Positions 30,813 to 39,218 of a stretch of DNA of 49,899 nt are shown one piece after another (the first letter of the stretch is position 1; every line of letters starts with the position of its first letter). A program made the position numbers and the translations under genes. Source of the stretch: Thiobacillus sp. 65-29 (GTDB lineage: Bacteria; Pseudomonadota; Gammaproteobacteria; Burkholderiales; Thiobacillaceae); assembly GCA_001899775.1 (NCBI GenBank), contig MKWN01000030.1, positions 24,404 through 74,302 on the forward strand, read 5' to 3'. Under the pieces are notes generated by a model. That model saw only the letters and a list, made by a program, of their open reading frames with translations. It was not told the origin of the DNA and did no database searches.

Positions 30813-31268
30813 TCAGGCGCTGGCGAGCACCCGCCTGGCGACCGTTGCCATCGGCACGGGAAGGCGGGCAAGCACGCACTCGGGATCGAGCGCGTCGAGC
30901 ATGTTCTTGACGATGAGTCCCAACTCGGTGTCGCCTTCGCTCACCAGGCGGCGGCTGAAGAACAGCGTGTCCGGATCCTCGCGGCGACCGAGCAGCAGCA
31001 GGAAATCGCGCGCGGTCGCGCTGATGGTGAGTTCGGGCACGCTCTGCGTCGGCGCGAAGCCGCGCGGGGTGACGGTGAAGCGTACGCCAAGGCCGAGATC
31101 CTTGACGCGAATGGCGTAGCGCCGTCCAACCAGCGGCTGCCAGTCGAGGGTCTGCAACGCCGGCCACAGCAGGCGGTTGGCGGCGAGCGTGAAAGCCAGG
31201 CTGGGTGGTGCGACAGGCAAGCGCGCTACCAGCGTGGCGACGGGGGTCGGGATGGCAAGGTTCAGCAT
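30813..31268 (-). CDS. ubiT: UbiT, SCP2-domain accessory factor for anaerobic ubiquinone synthesis
   Basis: A 151-residue SCP2 lipid-binding domain protein (AIRVKDLGLGVRFTVTPRGFAPTQSVPELTISATARDFLLLLGRREDPDTLFFSRRLVSEGDTELGLIVKNMLDAL). The segment FFSRRLxxEGDTELG is typical of UbiT/YhbT. UbiT is thought to hold polyprenyl-phenol intermediates during oxygen-independent ubiquinone synthesis together with the hydroxylases UbiU and UbiV. ATG 31268 follows AAGGAG at five bases. It ends the radical SAM-ubiU-ubiV-queD-ubiT run, which supports the name. Confidence 0.9.
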   Translation of the reverse strand: MLNLAIPTPVATLVARLPVAPPSLAFTLAANRLLWPALQTLDWQPLVGRRYAIRVKDLGLGVRFTVTPRGFAPTQSVPELTISATARDFLLLLGRREDPDTLFFSRRLVSEGDTELGLIVKNMLDALDPECVLARLPVPMATVARRVLASA

Positions 31269-31296
31269 GACGGCTCCTTGGCTTCGATAAAAGGCT

Positions 31297-31746
31297 TCAG
31301 CGCAGCGCATCCGCCCAGTTGTTGGGGGTCTCGTACAGGCGCACGCGCTCGAGCCGCAGGCGATTGCCATAACGGTCGAGGTAGGCGGCGTCGAGGATGC
31401 GGAACGCCTCGGCGGCGAGGTTCTCCGCGGTCGGCACCACCGGCAGCACCACGGTCTTGTGGCCGGGCAGCGCGGCGAGAAATTCGGTCACGACGCGGTC
31501 TTCGCGATACACGAGGAAGGCGTGATCCCACTGGCTCACCAGTACGGCCACGGCGATCGCCTTCACTTCGGAGAAATCCATCACCATACCTTCCTGCGCG
31601 GTGGCCGGGGTCTGGATGATCTCGCCCGACAGGGTAATCTCGAGCGCGTAGCGGTGGCCGTGCAGGTGACGGCACTGGCTGTCGTGATGGGGAATGCGGT
31701 GGCCGGCGTCGAATTCCAGCCGGCGCGTGATATGGGTCTCAGGCAT
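31297..31746 (-). CDS. queD: 6-carboxytetrahydropterin synthase family protein (QueD/PTPS)
   Basis: A 149-residue T-fold enzyme. Zinc ligands His16 (FDAGHR) and the HLHGH pair (His29, His31) are present, with the catalytic Cys25 in SQCRHLHGH and the pterin-anchoring Glu in RLYETPNNWAD. QueD converts dihydroneopterin triphosphate to 6-carboxytetrahydropterin in queuosine synthesis. Its place inside the ubi operon is unusual: it overlaps the end of ubiV by eight bases and precedes ubiT by 28, so it is translationally coupled to the ubiquinone genes. Other queuosine genes (queC, queE, queF) are not in the window. Confidence 0.88.
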   Translation of the reverse strand: MPETHITRRLEFDAGHRIPHHDSQCRHLHGHRYALEITLSGEIIQTPATAQEGMVMDFSEVKAIAVAVLVSQWDHAFLVYREDRVVTEFLAALPGHKTVVLPVVPTAENLAAEAFRILDAAYLDRYGNRLRLERVRLYETPNNWADALR

Positions 31747-32632
31747 TGCGTGCAGCGTCGTGTTCGAGCCCGGCGCGGCCGTGCCAGTAGCCGTCGACCG
31801 AGGCGCCGGGCATCACTTTCGCCAACCCCGCGGCCGCAGCGGTATCGCCCGCGAGCACGGCATCGAAGGCTTTCACCACGCGCTCCATGTGGCGCGATTG
31901 TGGCGACAGACGCAGGCAGGCCACGCCCAGTTCGCGCAGCGACGGAATTTCGTTGATGAGGTTGTATACCCCGGCCGACTGCGTCTGGATGCCGTTGATG
32001 GTGAGAAAGGGCTTGCCCTCGCGCGTCGCCAGCGGCAGTCCGTCGGCATGGTCGAGACAGCGGAACTGGCAGTCGTCCTTGGGCAGGTTGTAGTGGCGCG
32101 CGGTGAAGCAGCGCGCCGAGTAGGCAAGCGGCAGCTTGCCGTAGGCAAAGACTTCGGTCTCCATGCCGTCCGGCGCGTGTTCGAGCAGCGCCGCCAGCGC
32201 ACTGCGCGAGACCTCAACCGGCGGCAGCCAGCGGCGCGCACCGAGCCCGGCGAGCACGTCGAGCGTCTCCGGATTGTAGACGTTGAGGGTGGGGCCGGCA
32301 ATGAACGGCGCATTCGCTGCGGACAACAGCCGCACCGCGCCCCACTCGTTGGCCTCGACCAGGAAACGTCCGTCGCGCACGATCTTGCGCAGCACCTTGA
32401 GGTCGGATTCGGATTCGATCAGCGTCTGCGTCGAGAGCACCACTTCCTTGCCGGCGGCGGCCAGTTTTTCGGCGACATCCAGCCAGTCCGGCAGACGCAG
32501 CAGATGGCGGCGCGAGCACACGGTTTCCCCCAGGTAGACGCGCGCCACCGGCCAATCCGCCGCCGCCTCGTAGAAGGCGAAGGTATCCTCGCGGGACCAG
32601 TAGTACAGGAGGGGACCGAGGGACAGGTTCAT
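31739..32632 (-). CDS. ubiV: UbiV, 4Fe-4S U32-family subunit for O2-independent ubiquinone hydroxylation
   Basis: A 297-residue peptidase-U32-like protein. The start MNLSLGPLLYYWSREDTFAFY is characteristic. Four Cys ligands are in place: Cys39 (GETVCSRRH), Cys175 (SARCFT), Cys188 and Cys192 (DDCQFRC), with the same 13- and 4-residue spacing as in E. coli UbiV. With UbiU it uses prephenate as hydroxyl donor in anaerobic ubiquinone synthesis. ATG 32632 is set by family similarity; there is no obvious ribosome site, and 54 bases separate it from ubiU. Confidence 0.95.
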   Translation of the reverse strand: MNLSLGPLLYYWSREDTFAFYEAAADWPVARVYLGETVCSRRHLLRLPDWLDVAEKLAAAGKEVVLSTQTLIESESDLKVLRKIVRDGRFLVEANEWGAVRLLSAANAPFIAGPTLNVYNPETLDVLAGLGARRWLPPVEVSRSALAALLEHAPDGMETEVFAYGKLPLAYSARCFTARHYNLPKDDCQFRCLDHADGLPLATREGKPFLTINGIQTQSAGVYNLINEIPSLRELGVACLRLSPQSRHMERVVKAFDAVLAGDTAAAAGLAKVMPGASVDGYWHGRAGLEHDAARNA

Positions 32633-32686
32633 TTCAGGAGCAAGTTTCAAGTCGCAAGATGCAAGCAACCGCGCCGGGCACGCCGC

Positions 32687-33688
32687 TCATTTCCACGGCC
32701 GGTGATACGCGCCGAGCGTGTGACTCTGCCCTTCCGACAGTTTGTTCAGCTCGGCCATCCAGGCCGGCGCGGGGGTGAAGCTTTCGGCGTTATTCTTCAC
32801 TGCATCGATGGCGGCGCGCCACACCCGGGTGACCTGCGTCACATAGGCCGGGCTACGCTGGCGGCCTTCGATCTTGATCGCGGCGATACCCATTTTCAGC
32901 ATTTCGGGCAACAGGTCGAGGGTGTTGAGGCTGGTCGGTTCCTCGAGTGCATAATAGGTCTCGCCGGAAACCTCGAAGCGGCCCTTGCACAGCGTCGGAT
33001 AGCCCGCCTTCTCGTCCTTGCCGTAGCGGTCGAGCAGCACGCCGTTCAGACGCGATTCCAGCCCGGTGGAGGTCTCCTTCCACTGCACCGACTTGGCCGG
33101 CGAGCACACGCCTGCCGAGTTGGGTGATTCACCGGTGCAGTACGACGACAGCAGGCAGCGTCCCTCGACCATCACGCACAGGCCGCCGAAACCGAACAAC
33201 TCGATCTCGACCTCGGTGTTCTTCACCACGTTCTCCACCTGCGGCAGCGACAGCACACGCGGCAGCACCGCGCGCTGCACGCCGAAATGCTCGCGGTAGA
33301 AATTCACCGCTTCGTAGCTGGTGGCCGAGCCCTGCACCGACAGGTGCAGACGCAGTTTGGGATGATGCTTCACCGCGTAGCGCATGAGGCCGGCGTCGGC
33401 GAGGATGACCGCGTCCATGCCGAGCTTCGCCGCGCGGTCGACGGCGCCGGTCCAGCGCTGCCAGGTATCGGATTGCGGATAAGTGTTGAGTGCGAGCAGC
33501 ACCTTGCGCCCGCGCTCGTGCGCATAGCGCAGGCCTTCGGCGGCCTGTGCCTCGTCGAAGTTGAGGCCGGGAAAGGCGCGCGCGTTGGTGTTGTCGCGAA
33601 AGCCCATGTAGACGGCGTCGGCACCGTTGTCGATGGCAGCTTTCAGGGCCATGAGGCTGCCCGCCGGACAGACCAGTTCAAGCGGCAT
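32687..33688 (-). CDS. ubiU: UbiU, 4Fe-4S U32-family subunit for O2-independent ubiquinone hydroxylation
   Basis: A 333-residue U32-like protein. LELVCPAGSLMALKAAIDNGADAVYMGFRD opens the barrel. The cluster ligands Cys171, Cys178, Cys195 and Cys234 keep the spacing of E. coli UbiU (6, 16 and 38 residues between). It forms a heterodimer with UbiV. ATG 33688 has AAGGAG seven bases ahead and lies inside the end of the radical SAM gene, with an 11-base overlap. This pair, with UbiT, indicates that ubiquinone is made without oxygen, as expected for a denitrifier. Confidence 0.95.
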   Translation of the reverse strand: MPLELVCPAGSLMALKAAIDNGADAVYMGFRDNTNARAFPGLNFDEAQAAEGLRYAHERGRKVLLALNTYPQSDTWQRWTGAVDRAAKLGMDAVILADAGLMRYAVKHHPKLRLHLSVQGSATSYEAVNFYREHFGVQRAVLPRVLSLPQVENVVKNTEVEIELFGFGGLCVMVEGRCLLSSYCTGESPNSAGVCSPAKSVQWKETSTGLESRLNGVLLDRYGKDEKAGYPTLCKGRFEVSGETYYALEEPTSLNTLDLLPEMLKMGIAAIKIEGRQRSPAYVTQVTRVWRAAIDAVKNNAESFTPAPAWMAELNKLSEGQSHTLGAYHRPWK

Positions 33689-34628
33689 GCGTGTGCTCCT
33701 TCCAGGGTTGGCCCGCGCGTGCACCCTGGCGGCTGCCGCGCTGCACGAGTTCGTCGGCGATGCCGTTGAGGATGTCCCATTTCTTCGCGCACCACGCGGG
33801 CGCGAGCAGGATGTCGGCGGGTGCCGTGCCGGTGACGCGATGATAGATCACCGCCCACGGTGTGCGCTCGATGAGGTCGGCGGCAATGCGCCGGTAATCG
33901 GCCTCTTCCAGCGGTACATAGCCGCCGCGCTTCCACTCGATGGCGAGCACGGTGTGCTTGACCACGTGCAGCGGATGCAGCTTCAAACCATCCACGCCGA
34001 CCTCGAGCACGCGGTCGAGGCTGGCGTGGGCGTGCGACTCGTCCTCGCCGGGCAGCCCCACGATGAGGTGGCAGCACACCGGGATGCCGCGCGCGCGCGC
34101 GGCGCGTGTGGCCTCGACGTATTCGGCGAAGCCGTGGCCGCGGTTGACGCGTGCGAGGCTTTGATCGAAGGCCGATTGCAGGCCGAGCTCCAGCCACACC
34201 TCGTGGCCGCGCTCGCGGTATTCCGCGAGCAGGTCGAGCACCGGTGCCGGTACGCAGTCGGGGCGCGTGCCGATGGACAGCCCGATCACGCCGGGCTCGG
34301 CGAGCGCCTCGTCGTACAGCGCACGCAGTTCGTCGACGTGCGCATAGGTGTTGGTGTAGGCCTGGAAATAGGCGAGGAAGCGGCGCGCGCCGGTGCCACG
34401 CGCGATGCGCCCGCGTGCGCGCTCGAACTGCGCGGCGAGCGACGCCGGTTCGCGCGCGCCGGGCGCGAACGACTTGTTGTTGCAGAAGGTGCAGCCGCCG
34501 ATCCCCTTGGAACCGTCGCGGTTGGGGCAGGTGAAGCCGGCATCGAGCGCGATCTTGTGCACGCGTTCGCCGTAGCGGTCCTGCATCGCGCGGCCGAAGC
34601 TGTGGATGAGATCGGCACGCGCGTTCAT
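33678..34628 (-). CDS. TIGR01212/YhcC-family radical SAM protein
   Basis: A 316-residue radical SAM enzyme of unknown reaction. The cluster motif is FTCPNRDGSKGIGGCTFCNN near residue 33, where the three Cys are spaced 11 and 2 apart, as in the YhcC group. GLSIGTRPDC near residue 107, WLELGLQSAFDQSLARVNRGH and HLIVGLPGEDESH (SAM-binding GLPGE) follow. In E. coli yhcC is not linked to ubiUV, so its place at the head of the ubiU-ubiV-queD-ubiT operon is notable. ATG 34628 is chosen by family length. An AT-rich island at 34757-34800 may hold the promoter; I see no convincing FNR site there. The rest of 34629-34919 holds nothing I can identify. Confidence 0.88.
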   Translation of the reverse strand: MNARADLIHSFGRAMQDRYGERVHKIALDAGFTCPNRDGSKGIGGCTFCNNKSFAPGAREPASLAAQFERARGRIARGTGARRFLAYFQAYTNTYAHVDELRALYDEALAEPGVIGLSIGTRPDCVPAPVLDLLAEYRERGHEVWLELGLQSAFDQSLARVNRGHGFAEYVEATRAARARGIPVCCHLIVGLPGEDESHAHASLDRVLEVGVDGLKLHPLHVVKHTVLAIEWKRGGYVPLEEADYRRIAADLIERTPWAVIYHRVTGTAPADILLAPAWCAKKWDILNGIADELVQRGSRQGARAGQPWKEHTHAA

Positions 34629-34919
34629 GCGCACCCCCCCGCGCGGGCACGCGTCGCCACGCTGCCGAAATGCGGCAAGCTGGATTCCCGGCGGGAAATC
34701 ATCGACAGCGGGGAGTACGGCATGGGCCTTCCTGGAGCAGGAACCGCCGGACGGCGAATCCATATAAATGACTTGTTTATCTTAATTTTTTGCCGGCATT
34801 TTGTCCATCGCCGCGGCATTGCCCGACGTCGCCCTGAAGCTCCGTTCAGCGCATCGTCCGCCGCGATTTCTTGCCGCCCTCGCCTGGGGACGCTGCCGTG
34901 CCTCCCGGACGTTGCCGCA

Positions 34920-35168
34920 TCAAGCGGGATGGGCGCGCAGCCACGCCTGCAAGGCGTCCGGATCGAAGTGGTGGCGGCAGATTTCGACCTCGCCGTGAAA
35001 CAGCAGCGGCACGTCCCAGCCATAGCGCGCCTTCAGATCGGAGGCCGCGTCGACGTCGACCGTCGCCAGCGCATGGCCGCTGCCATCGAGCATCATGCGG
35101 ACCCCGTCCTCCATCTCTTCACACAAGGGGCAACCGCTGCGCGTGTACAGCGTCAGCGACTCACTCAC
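34920..35168 (-). CDS. Glutaredoxin-family protein (DUF836 type)
   Basis: An 82-residue protein with a thioredoxin-like fold: LTLYTRSGCPLCEEMEDGVRMML contains the CPLC redox motif, DVDAASDLKARYGWDVPLLF the cis-Pro loop, and FDPDALQAWLRAHP the last helix. It probably acts in thiol-disulfide exchange in the cytosol. The GTG start at 35168 overlaps the mucD stop (GTGAGTGA), so it is coupled to the sigma-E operon. In many betaproteobacteria this gene follows mucD and precedes lepA; lepA is not found here. Confidence 0.88.
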   Translation of the reverse strand: MSESLTLYTRSGCPLCEEMEDGVRMMLDGSGHALATVDVDAASDLKARYGWDVPLLFHGEVEICRHHFDPDALQAWLRAHPA

Positions 35169-36543
35169 CCGATATCTTCAGCGGGACGTACAGCGAGCCG
35201 TCGCCGCGCCGCACCAGGATTGCCGCACTCTTGCCCTTGGGAACGGTGGCGATTGCCTTGCGGAAAGCGTCGACCGTCGCGACCTTGCCGTTGTTCACCG
35301 CCAGGATGACGTCGCCCACGCGGATGCCCGCGCGCGCTGCATCGCCCGTCACGCTTTCCACCAGCAGGCCATGATCGAGCTTGAGCTCGCGCCGCTGGTC
35401 CGCGCTGAGTTCGGACAGCGCGAGTCCGCCGCGCGAATAGCTGCGCGAACTCTTCGCAGCGGCCTCATCCTCTCCCGGCAATTCACCCAGTGCGACCGAC
35501 AGCGTCTGCGTCTTGCCCTTGCGCCACACGTCCAGCGGAATCTTCGTGCCGGGCTTGGCCATGCCGACCAGACGCGGCAGGTCGCCGGAATTCTCGATCG
35601 CCTTGCCGTTGAAGTTCAGGATCACGTCGGACGCCTGCAGGCCCGCGCGATCGGCCGGGCTGTCCTCCTGCACCTGGGCGACCAGTGCGCCGCGTGGGCG
35701 GTCGAGGCCGAACGAGTCGGCCAGATCGGCGGTGACTTCCTGGACGACCACGCCCAACCAGCCGCGCGACACCTTGCCGCCGCCCTTCAACTGCTCGACG
35801 ACCTCCATGGCGATGTCGATGGGAATCGCGAACGACACCCCCTGGTAACCACCGGAACGGCTGTAGATCTGCGAATTGACGCCGACGACCTCGCCCTTCA
35901 TGTTGAACAGCGGGCCGCCGGAATTGCCCGGGTTAATCGGCACGTCGGTCTGGATGTAGGGCACGTAGCTCTCCGCAGGCAGCGTGCGCCCCTTGGCCGA
36001 CACGATGCCTGCGGTGACCGAGTTCTCGAACCCGAACGGCGAGCCGATCGCCGCGACCGCCTCGCCGACGCGCAGTTTCGCCGGATCGCCGAGTTTCACC
36101 GTGGGCAGGTTGCCCGCGGGGATCTTCAGCACCGCGATGTCGGTACGGCTGTCGGTGCCGACCACCTTGGCGGTGAACTTGCGTTTGTCGATCAGCTTGA
36201 CCTCGACCTCATCGGCGTTGCGCACCACATGCGCGTTGGTCAGGATGTAGCCGTCGTTGCTGACGATGAATCCCGAACCGGTACCACGCGCCGGGATTTC
36301 CTGCATCGGGCCGCGCGGCGTGCCGGGGAAGAAGCGGCGGAAAAAATCCTGCATCTCCTCGTCGTCGGGCAGCGTGAACGGAAAGCCGTCGCCATTCTTC
36401 CTGACGAGCTTGGTGGTGCTGATGTTGACCACCGCCGGTCCCTGCCTGTCCACCAGGTCGGCGACGTCCACCACTTCCCTGGCGTGCGCCGGCACGGCCA
36501 AAGTGAGCACCAGTGCCGAAACCGTCATCAGTGTCTTGAACAT
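35161..36543 (-). CDS. mucD: DegP/MucD-type periplasmic serine protease
   Basis: A 460-residue Do-family protease/chaperone: signal peptide (residues 1-22, LALTLAVPAHA), a trypsin-like domain with His in ILTNAHVV, Asp in SRTDIAVLKI and Ser in NPGNSGGPLF, then two PDZ domains (about 250-340 and 370-455). It degrades misfolded envelope proteins and, in MucD systems, limits activation of the sigma factor. ATG 36543 follows AAAGGA. Its start overlaps the end of rseC by 16 bases, placing it in the rpoE operon. Confidence 0.95.
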   Translation of the reverse strand: MFKTLMTVSALVLTLAVPAHAREVVDVADLVDRQGPAVVNISTTKLVRKNGDGFPFTLPDDEEMQDFFRRFFPGTPRGPMQEIPARGTGSGFIVSNDGYILTNAHVVRNADEVEVKLIDKRKFTAKVVGTDSRTDIAVLKIPAGNLPTVKLGDPAKLRVGEAVAAIGSPFGFENSVTAGIVSAKGRTLPAESYVPYIQTDVPINPGNSGGPLFNMKGEVVGVNSQIYSRSGGYQGVSFAIPIDIAMEVVEQLKGGGKVSRGWLGVVVQEVTADLADSFGLDRPRGALVAQVQEDSPADRAGLQASDVILNFNGKAIENSGDLPRLVGMAKPGTKIPLDVWRKGKTQTLSVALGELPGEDEAAAKSSRSYSRGGLALSELSADQRRELKLDHGLLVESVTGDAARAGIRVGDVILAVNNGKVATVDAFRKAIATVPKGKSAAILVRRGDGSLYVPLKISGE

Positions 36544-36980
36544 GATTGTCCTTTCCTCATCACATTGCCCGATCCGGATTCGTGCCGCAGCACCTGCGGG
36601 CGCGCGACGGTGACGCCGCGCGAGCCGAACACGCCGACCACGCCGCCGGCTGCGAGACCGGCCACCGCCGCCGCGTCGCCGGGCCAGAACGCCTGCGCGA
36701 GCAGGGCGCCGGCCAGCATGCCGGCCAGCGGCACGCCGTAGGCGCGCCCGGCGCTGCGCAGCACGCTGCCATCGGCAATGCCGACGATCACGCGGTCGCC
36801 CACGCGCAGCGCGAGATCGCTGTCGACGCGGAACAGGCGTTCGCCGCGCTGAAACATTTCGGCAAGCCGCCGCGACCCGCAGCCCTGGCCATCGCAGGCC
36901 CCACAGCCGGACGGCTCCACGGCTTCGACCCACACGCCCGTCACTTCGGCGCGCACGACCACCACCGTCTGCTCGACCAT
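36528..36980 (-). CDS. rseC: RseC/MucC-family protein
   Basis: A 150-residue inner-membrane protein: an N-terminal cytosolic part with a Cys cluster (SGCGACDGQGCGSRR near residue 24), a beta region (GDRVIVGIADGSVLRSAGRAYGVPL), two membrane segments (about 82-125) and a short tail. RseC modulates sigma-E signalling and takes part in reducing SoxR in some species. It lies four bases after rseB. The C-terminal codons overlap the mucD start. Confidence 0.9.
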   Translation of the reverse strand: MVEQTVVVVRAEVTGVWVEAVEPSGCGACDGQGCGSRRLAEMFQRGERLFRVDSDLALRVGDRVIVGIADGSVLRSAGRAYGVPLAGMLAGALLAQAFWPGDAAAVAGLAAGGVVGVFGSRGVTVARPQVLRHESGSGNVMRKGQSCSRH

Positions 36981-36984
36981 GGCG

Positions 36985-37944
36985 CTATTTCCGCCTGACC
37001 GAGTTGCCGGTCTCGATCAGTGCCTGGCTCGGCACCTCGCCCAGCACCGTCACATTGTGACCCTCGACCTGGCGCGCGTACACGCCGATCGCTCCTTCGG
37101 CCGACAACCCCTGCATGGTCTGGGACTGCGGGTCGATCGGCTCGACGAACATCGACAGCACGCTCAGGCCGTCGGAGAACACCATGTGGGTGACCGGTGA
37201 CTTCTTGCCGGGCAACGGTCGCAGCGCCTCCTGCACACGCGCATAACCTGGCGGCGGCACCACTTCCCAGGTGATTCCGGCCGGCTTGTCGAGACTCGCC
37301 TGCTGGATCCGCTTGCCGGCCATGTCGTTGCGGAACAGCCGCACCTCGGGCGCCTTGCCGATCTGGATTTCGGAGAACACGAACATCGACACCACGCCGC
37401 CGTTTTCATTGACGCTGCGCGTCTTCAACGGCAGGCCGGTCTGCTTGTCGAGCCACAGGTTGTAGCTATGGCGATACGCATCGCGCGGCTCCAGAATGAT
37501 CACCTGGCACACGCGACCGGCGACGCGCTCGCTGCCGCCAAGCTTGATGTCGTAGAACTCCGCCAGCGGTGCCGGCTGTGCCGGCAACAGGGCGGGGAAA
37601 AAGCGCCGCACGGCGTTGCGCTCCAGGCGCACATGCTTGCCGTCGGGCATGTGGCAATACACGTCGTTGTTGATGCGCAGGAACTGGCGTGGCGTACCGT
37701 CGAGCACTTCGACCTTTTCCTGCTCGCCGCTGGCATCGCTGCGATGCAGCACCCGCAGCACCTCGATGTGCTCGCCGTGGTGGTAGACGTAGACGCCGCT
37801 GTAGTTCAGCGTCCGCGCCGAGGTCGCGGCGCGGTTGAGCCAGTCCAGCGCCGTTTCCGCGCGGGCCGCGCCCGACGACCAGACCAGCAGGACCAACAGG
37901 CATGCAGCCAGCCAGCGCGGCTGCGCGACACGTACAGCCTGCAT
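36985..37944 (-). CDS. rseB: Periplasmic sigma-E regulator RseB/MucB
   Basis: A 319-residue periplasmic protein with signal peptide (LLVLLVWSSGAARAE). The large N-terminal LolA-like domain (ALDWLNRAATSARTLNYSGVYVYHHGEHIEVLRVLHR) is joined to a smaller C-terminal domain (PVTHMVFSDGLSVLSMFVEP, VEGHNVTVLGEVP). RseB binds the anti-sigma factor RseA and shields it from cleavage, and senses lipids or lipopolysaccharide. Its ATG shares one base with the rseA stop codon (TGATG), so translation is coupled. Confidence 0.95.
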   Translation of the reverse strand: MQAVRVAQPRWLAACLLVLLVWSSGAARAETALDWLNRAATSARTLNYSGVYVYHHGEHIEVLRVLHRSDASGEQEKVEVLDGTPRQFLRINNDVYCHMPDGKHVRLERNAVRRFFPALLPAQPAPLAEFYDIKLGGSERVAGRVCQVIILEPRDAYRHSYNLWLDKQTGLPLKTRSVNENGGVVSMFVFSEIQIGKAPEVRLFRNDMAGKRIQQASLDKPAGITWEVVPPPGYARVQEALRPLPGKKSPVTHMVFSDGLSVLSMFVEPIDPQSQTMQGLSAEGAIGVYARQVEGHNVTVLGEVPSQALIETGNSVRRK

Positions 37945-38483
37945 CAGCGCGGCTCCGCCACGACTGCGACGACGCGCTGATAGGGCGAGGCCACCGCCAT
38001 TGGCGCGAATTCCTGGTGCGCGACGAGATAGGGCGCGAGTTGCGCGTCATCGCGCGCGAGGGTCGGGGTCGCCTGCGCGGGGGACGGTGCCGCCGCCATC
38101 GGCAGGGGTGCTTCGTCGCCGTTGAGCCGGCCGTTCAGGGACAGCGCGCCCCAGACCGCGAGCCCGGCAAACGAGGCGACCGCCAGGCGCTGCGGCCACA
38201 CGCTGCGGCGCGGTGCCAGCACGGTCGGCTCGGCGGCAAGGCGCGCGGAGAACGTAGCCATGAAATCGTCCGGGCCCGGCGCGACGCCGCGCATCAGGTC
38301 ACCGACGAGTTGATAATCGGACCAGTGCGCGCGCAGCTCGGCATCAGCTTTCAATGCCGCAAGGCAGGCGTCGATTTCGGCACGGGCCGCTTCACCATCG
38401 AGGGCCGCCGAAATCGATGCCCGCAGGTCCGCGTCCAGTGGATCGGCCTGTGCGGGGGATACGTGTTTGCGTAGTGCTGACAT
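37944..38483 (-). CDS. rseA: Anti-sigma-E factor RseA/MucA
   Basis: A 179-residue single-pass membrane protein. The cytosolic anti-sigma domain is residues 15-95 ([43 protein letters not shown]). One membrane helix follows near residue 105 ([16 protein letters not shown]), then a periplasmic tail that would bind RseB. It holds RpoE at the membrane until stress proteolysis. ATG 38483 has an AGGTGG site, leaving two bases after the rpoE stop. Confidence 0.92.
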   Translation of the reverse strand: MSALRKHVSPAQADPLDADLRASISAALDGEAARAEIDACLAALKADAELRAHWSDYQLVGDLMRGVAPGPDDFMATFSARLAAEPTVLAPRRSVWPQRLAVASFAGLAVWGALSLNGRLNGDEAPLPMAAAPSPAQATPTLARDDAQLAPYLVAHQEFAPMAVASPYQRVVAVVAEPR

Positions 38484-38485
38484 GC

Positions 38486-39082
38486 TTACCACCTCTTGTC
38501 CTGACTGGTGCCCAGCATCGGGCGGATTTTCTCGGCGATCGCCTCGCGCGCACGGAAGATGCGCGAACGCACGGTGCCGATCGGACAGTCCATCATCTGC
38601 GCGATTTCCTCGTAGCTCATGCCTTCGATTTCACGCAGGGTAATGGCCGTCCTCAATTCCTCGGGCAAGGCCTCGACGGCCTCGTTCACTGCTTGGGCGA
38701 TCTGTTTGGTCTGGAGTTCCGCATCCGGGGTCGCGATGTCGCGCAACAGCTCGCCATCCTCGAAGTTCTCCGCGTCTTCCGCCAGCACGTCGCTCGATAC
38801 CGGCTGCCGCTTGTGCGCCACCAGATAGTTCTTGGCGGTGTTGACGGCAATGCGATACAGCCAGGTGTAGAAGGCGCTCTCGCCGCGAAATCCCGGTAAC
38901 GCCCGGTACGCCTTGATGAAGGCTTCCTGAGTGATGTCTTCCACCTCCGCGGCATCACGCACCATGCGCGACAGCAGACGACCGAGCTTGCGGTGATACT
39001 TGTTCACCAGCAGCTCGAACGCGCGCTTGTCGCCGCGCTGGGCGCGCTCGACCAACACCTGATCCACTTCGCGGTCCGACAT
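38486..39082 (-). CDS. rpoE: ECF sigma factor RpoE/AlgU
   Basis: A 198-residue group 4 sigma factor. Region 2 is [21 protein letters not shown]...[45 protein letters not shown]; region 4 is [44 protein letters not shown]. It directs the envelope-stress regulon. The frame extends far upstream, but ATG 39082 gives the exact family length. A site with the RpoE consensus lies 60-85 bases upstream (39141-39167), consistent with autoregulation, and a TATACT (39113-39118) may give basal transcription. Confidence 0.97.
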   Translation of the reverse strand: MSDREVDQVLVERAQRGDKRAFELLVNKYHRKLGRLLSRMVRDAAEVEDITQEAFIKAYRALPGFRGESAFYTWLYRIAVNTAKNYLVAHKRQPVSSDVLAEDAENFEDGELLRDIATPDAELQTKQIAQAVNEAVEALPEELRTAITLREIEGMSYEEIAQMMDCPIGTVRSRIFRAREAIAEKIRPMLGTSQDKRW

Positions 39083-39140
39083 GACTCCCTGCAGCTTGTG
39101 TATTGAGGCAGAAGTATACGTGACCGCAGCTTCCGCCTCA

Positions 39141-39167
39141 TGTGAGCGGACCGGCAAGGAAAAGTTC
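39141..39167 (-). promoter_or_regulatory. RpoE-type autoregulatory promoter
   Basis: On the minus strand GAACTT (39162-39167) matches the RpoE -35 core, and TCACA (39141-39145) lies 16 bases downstream where TCTGA or TCAAA is expected. It faces rpoE, and the start point would fall about 55 bases before the ATG. Positive autoregulation of rpoE is well known. Confidence 0.6.
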
Positions 39168-39218
39168 ACCGCAAGCGGGGTTATTCGCCCACCCGCCAAG
39201 CCTGCTATCATTTTTGGC

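Noticed and set aside
34629..34919. FNR box upstream of the radical SAM/ubiU operon
   Set aside because: The AT-rich island at 34757-34800 contains only weak half-sites unlike TTGAT-N4-ATCAA, so oxygen control is plausible by analogy but not visible.
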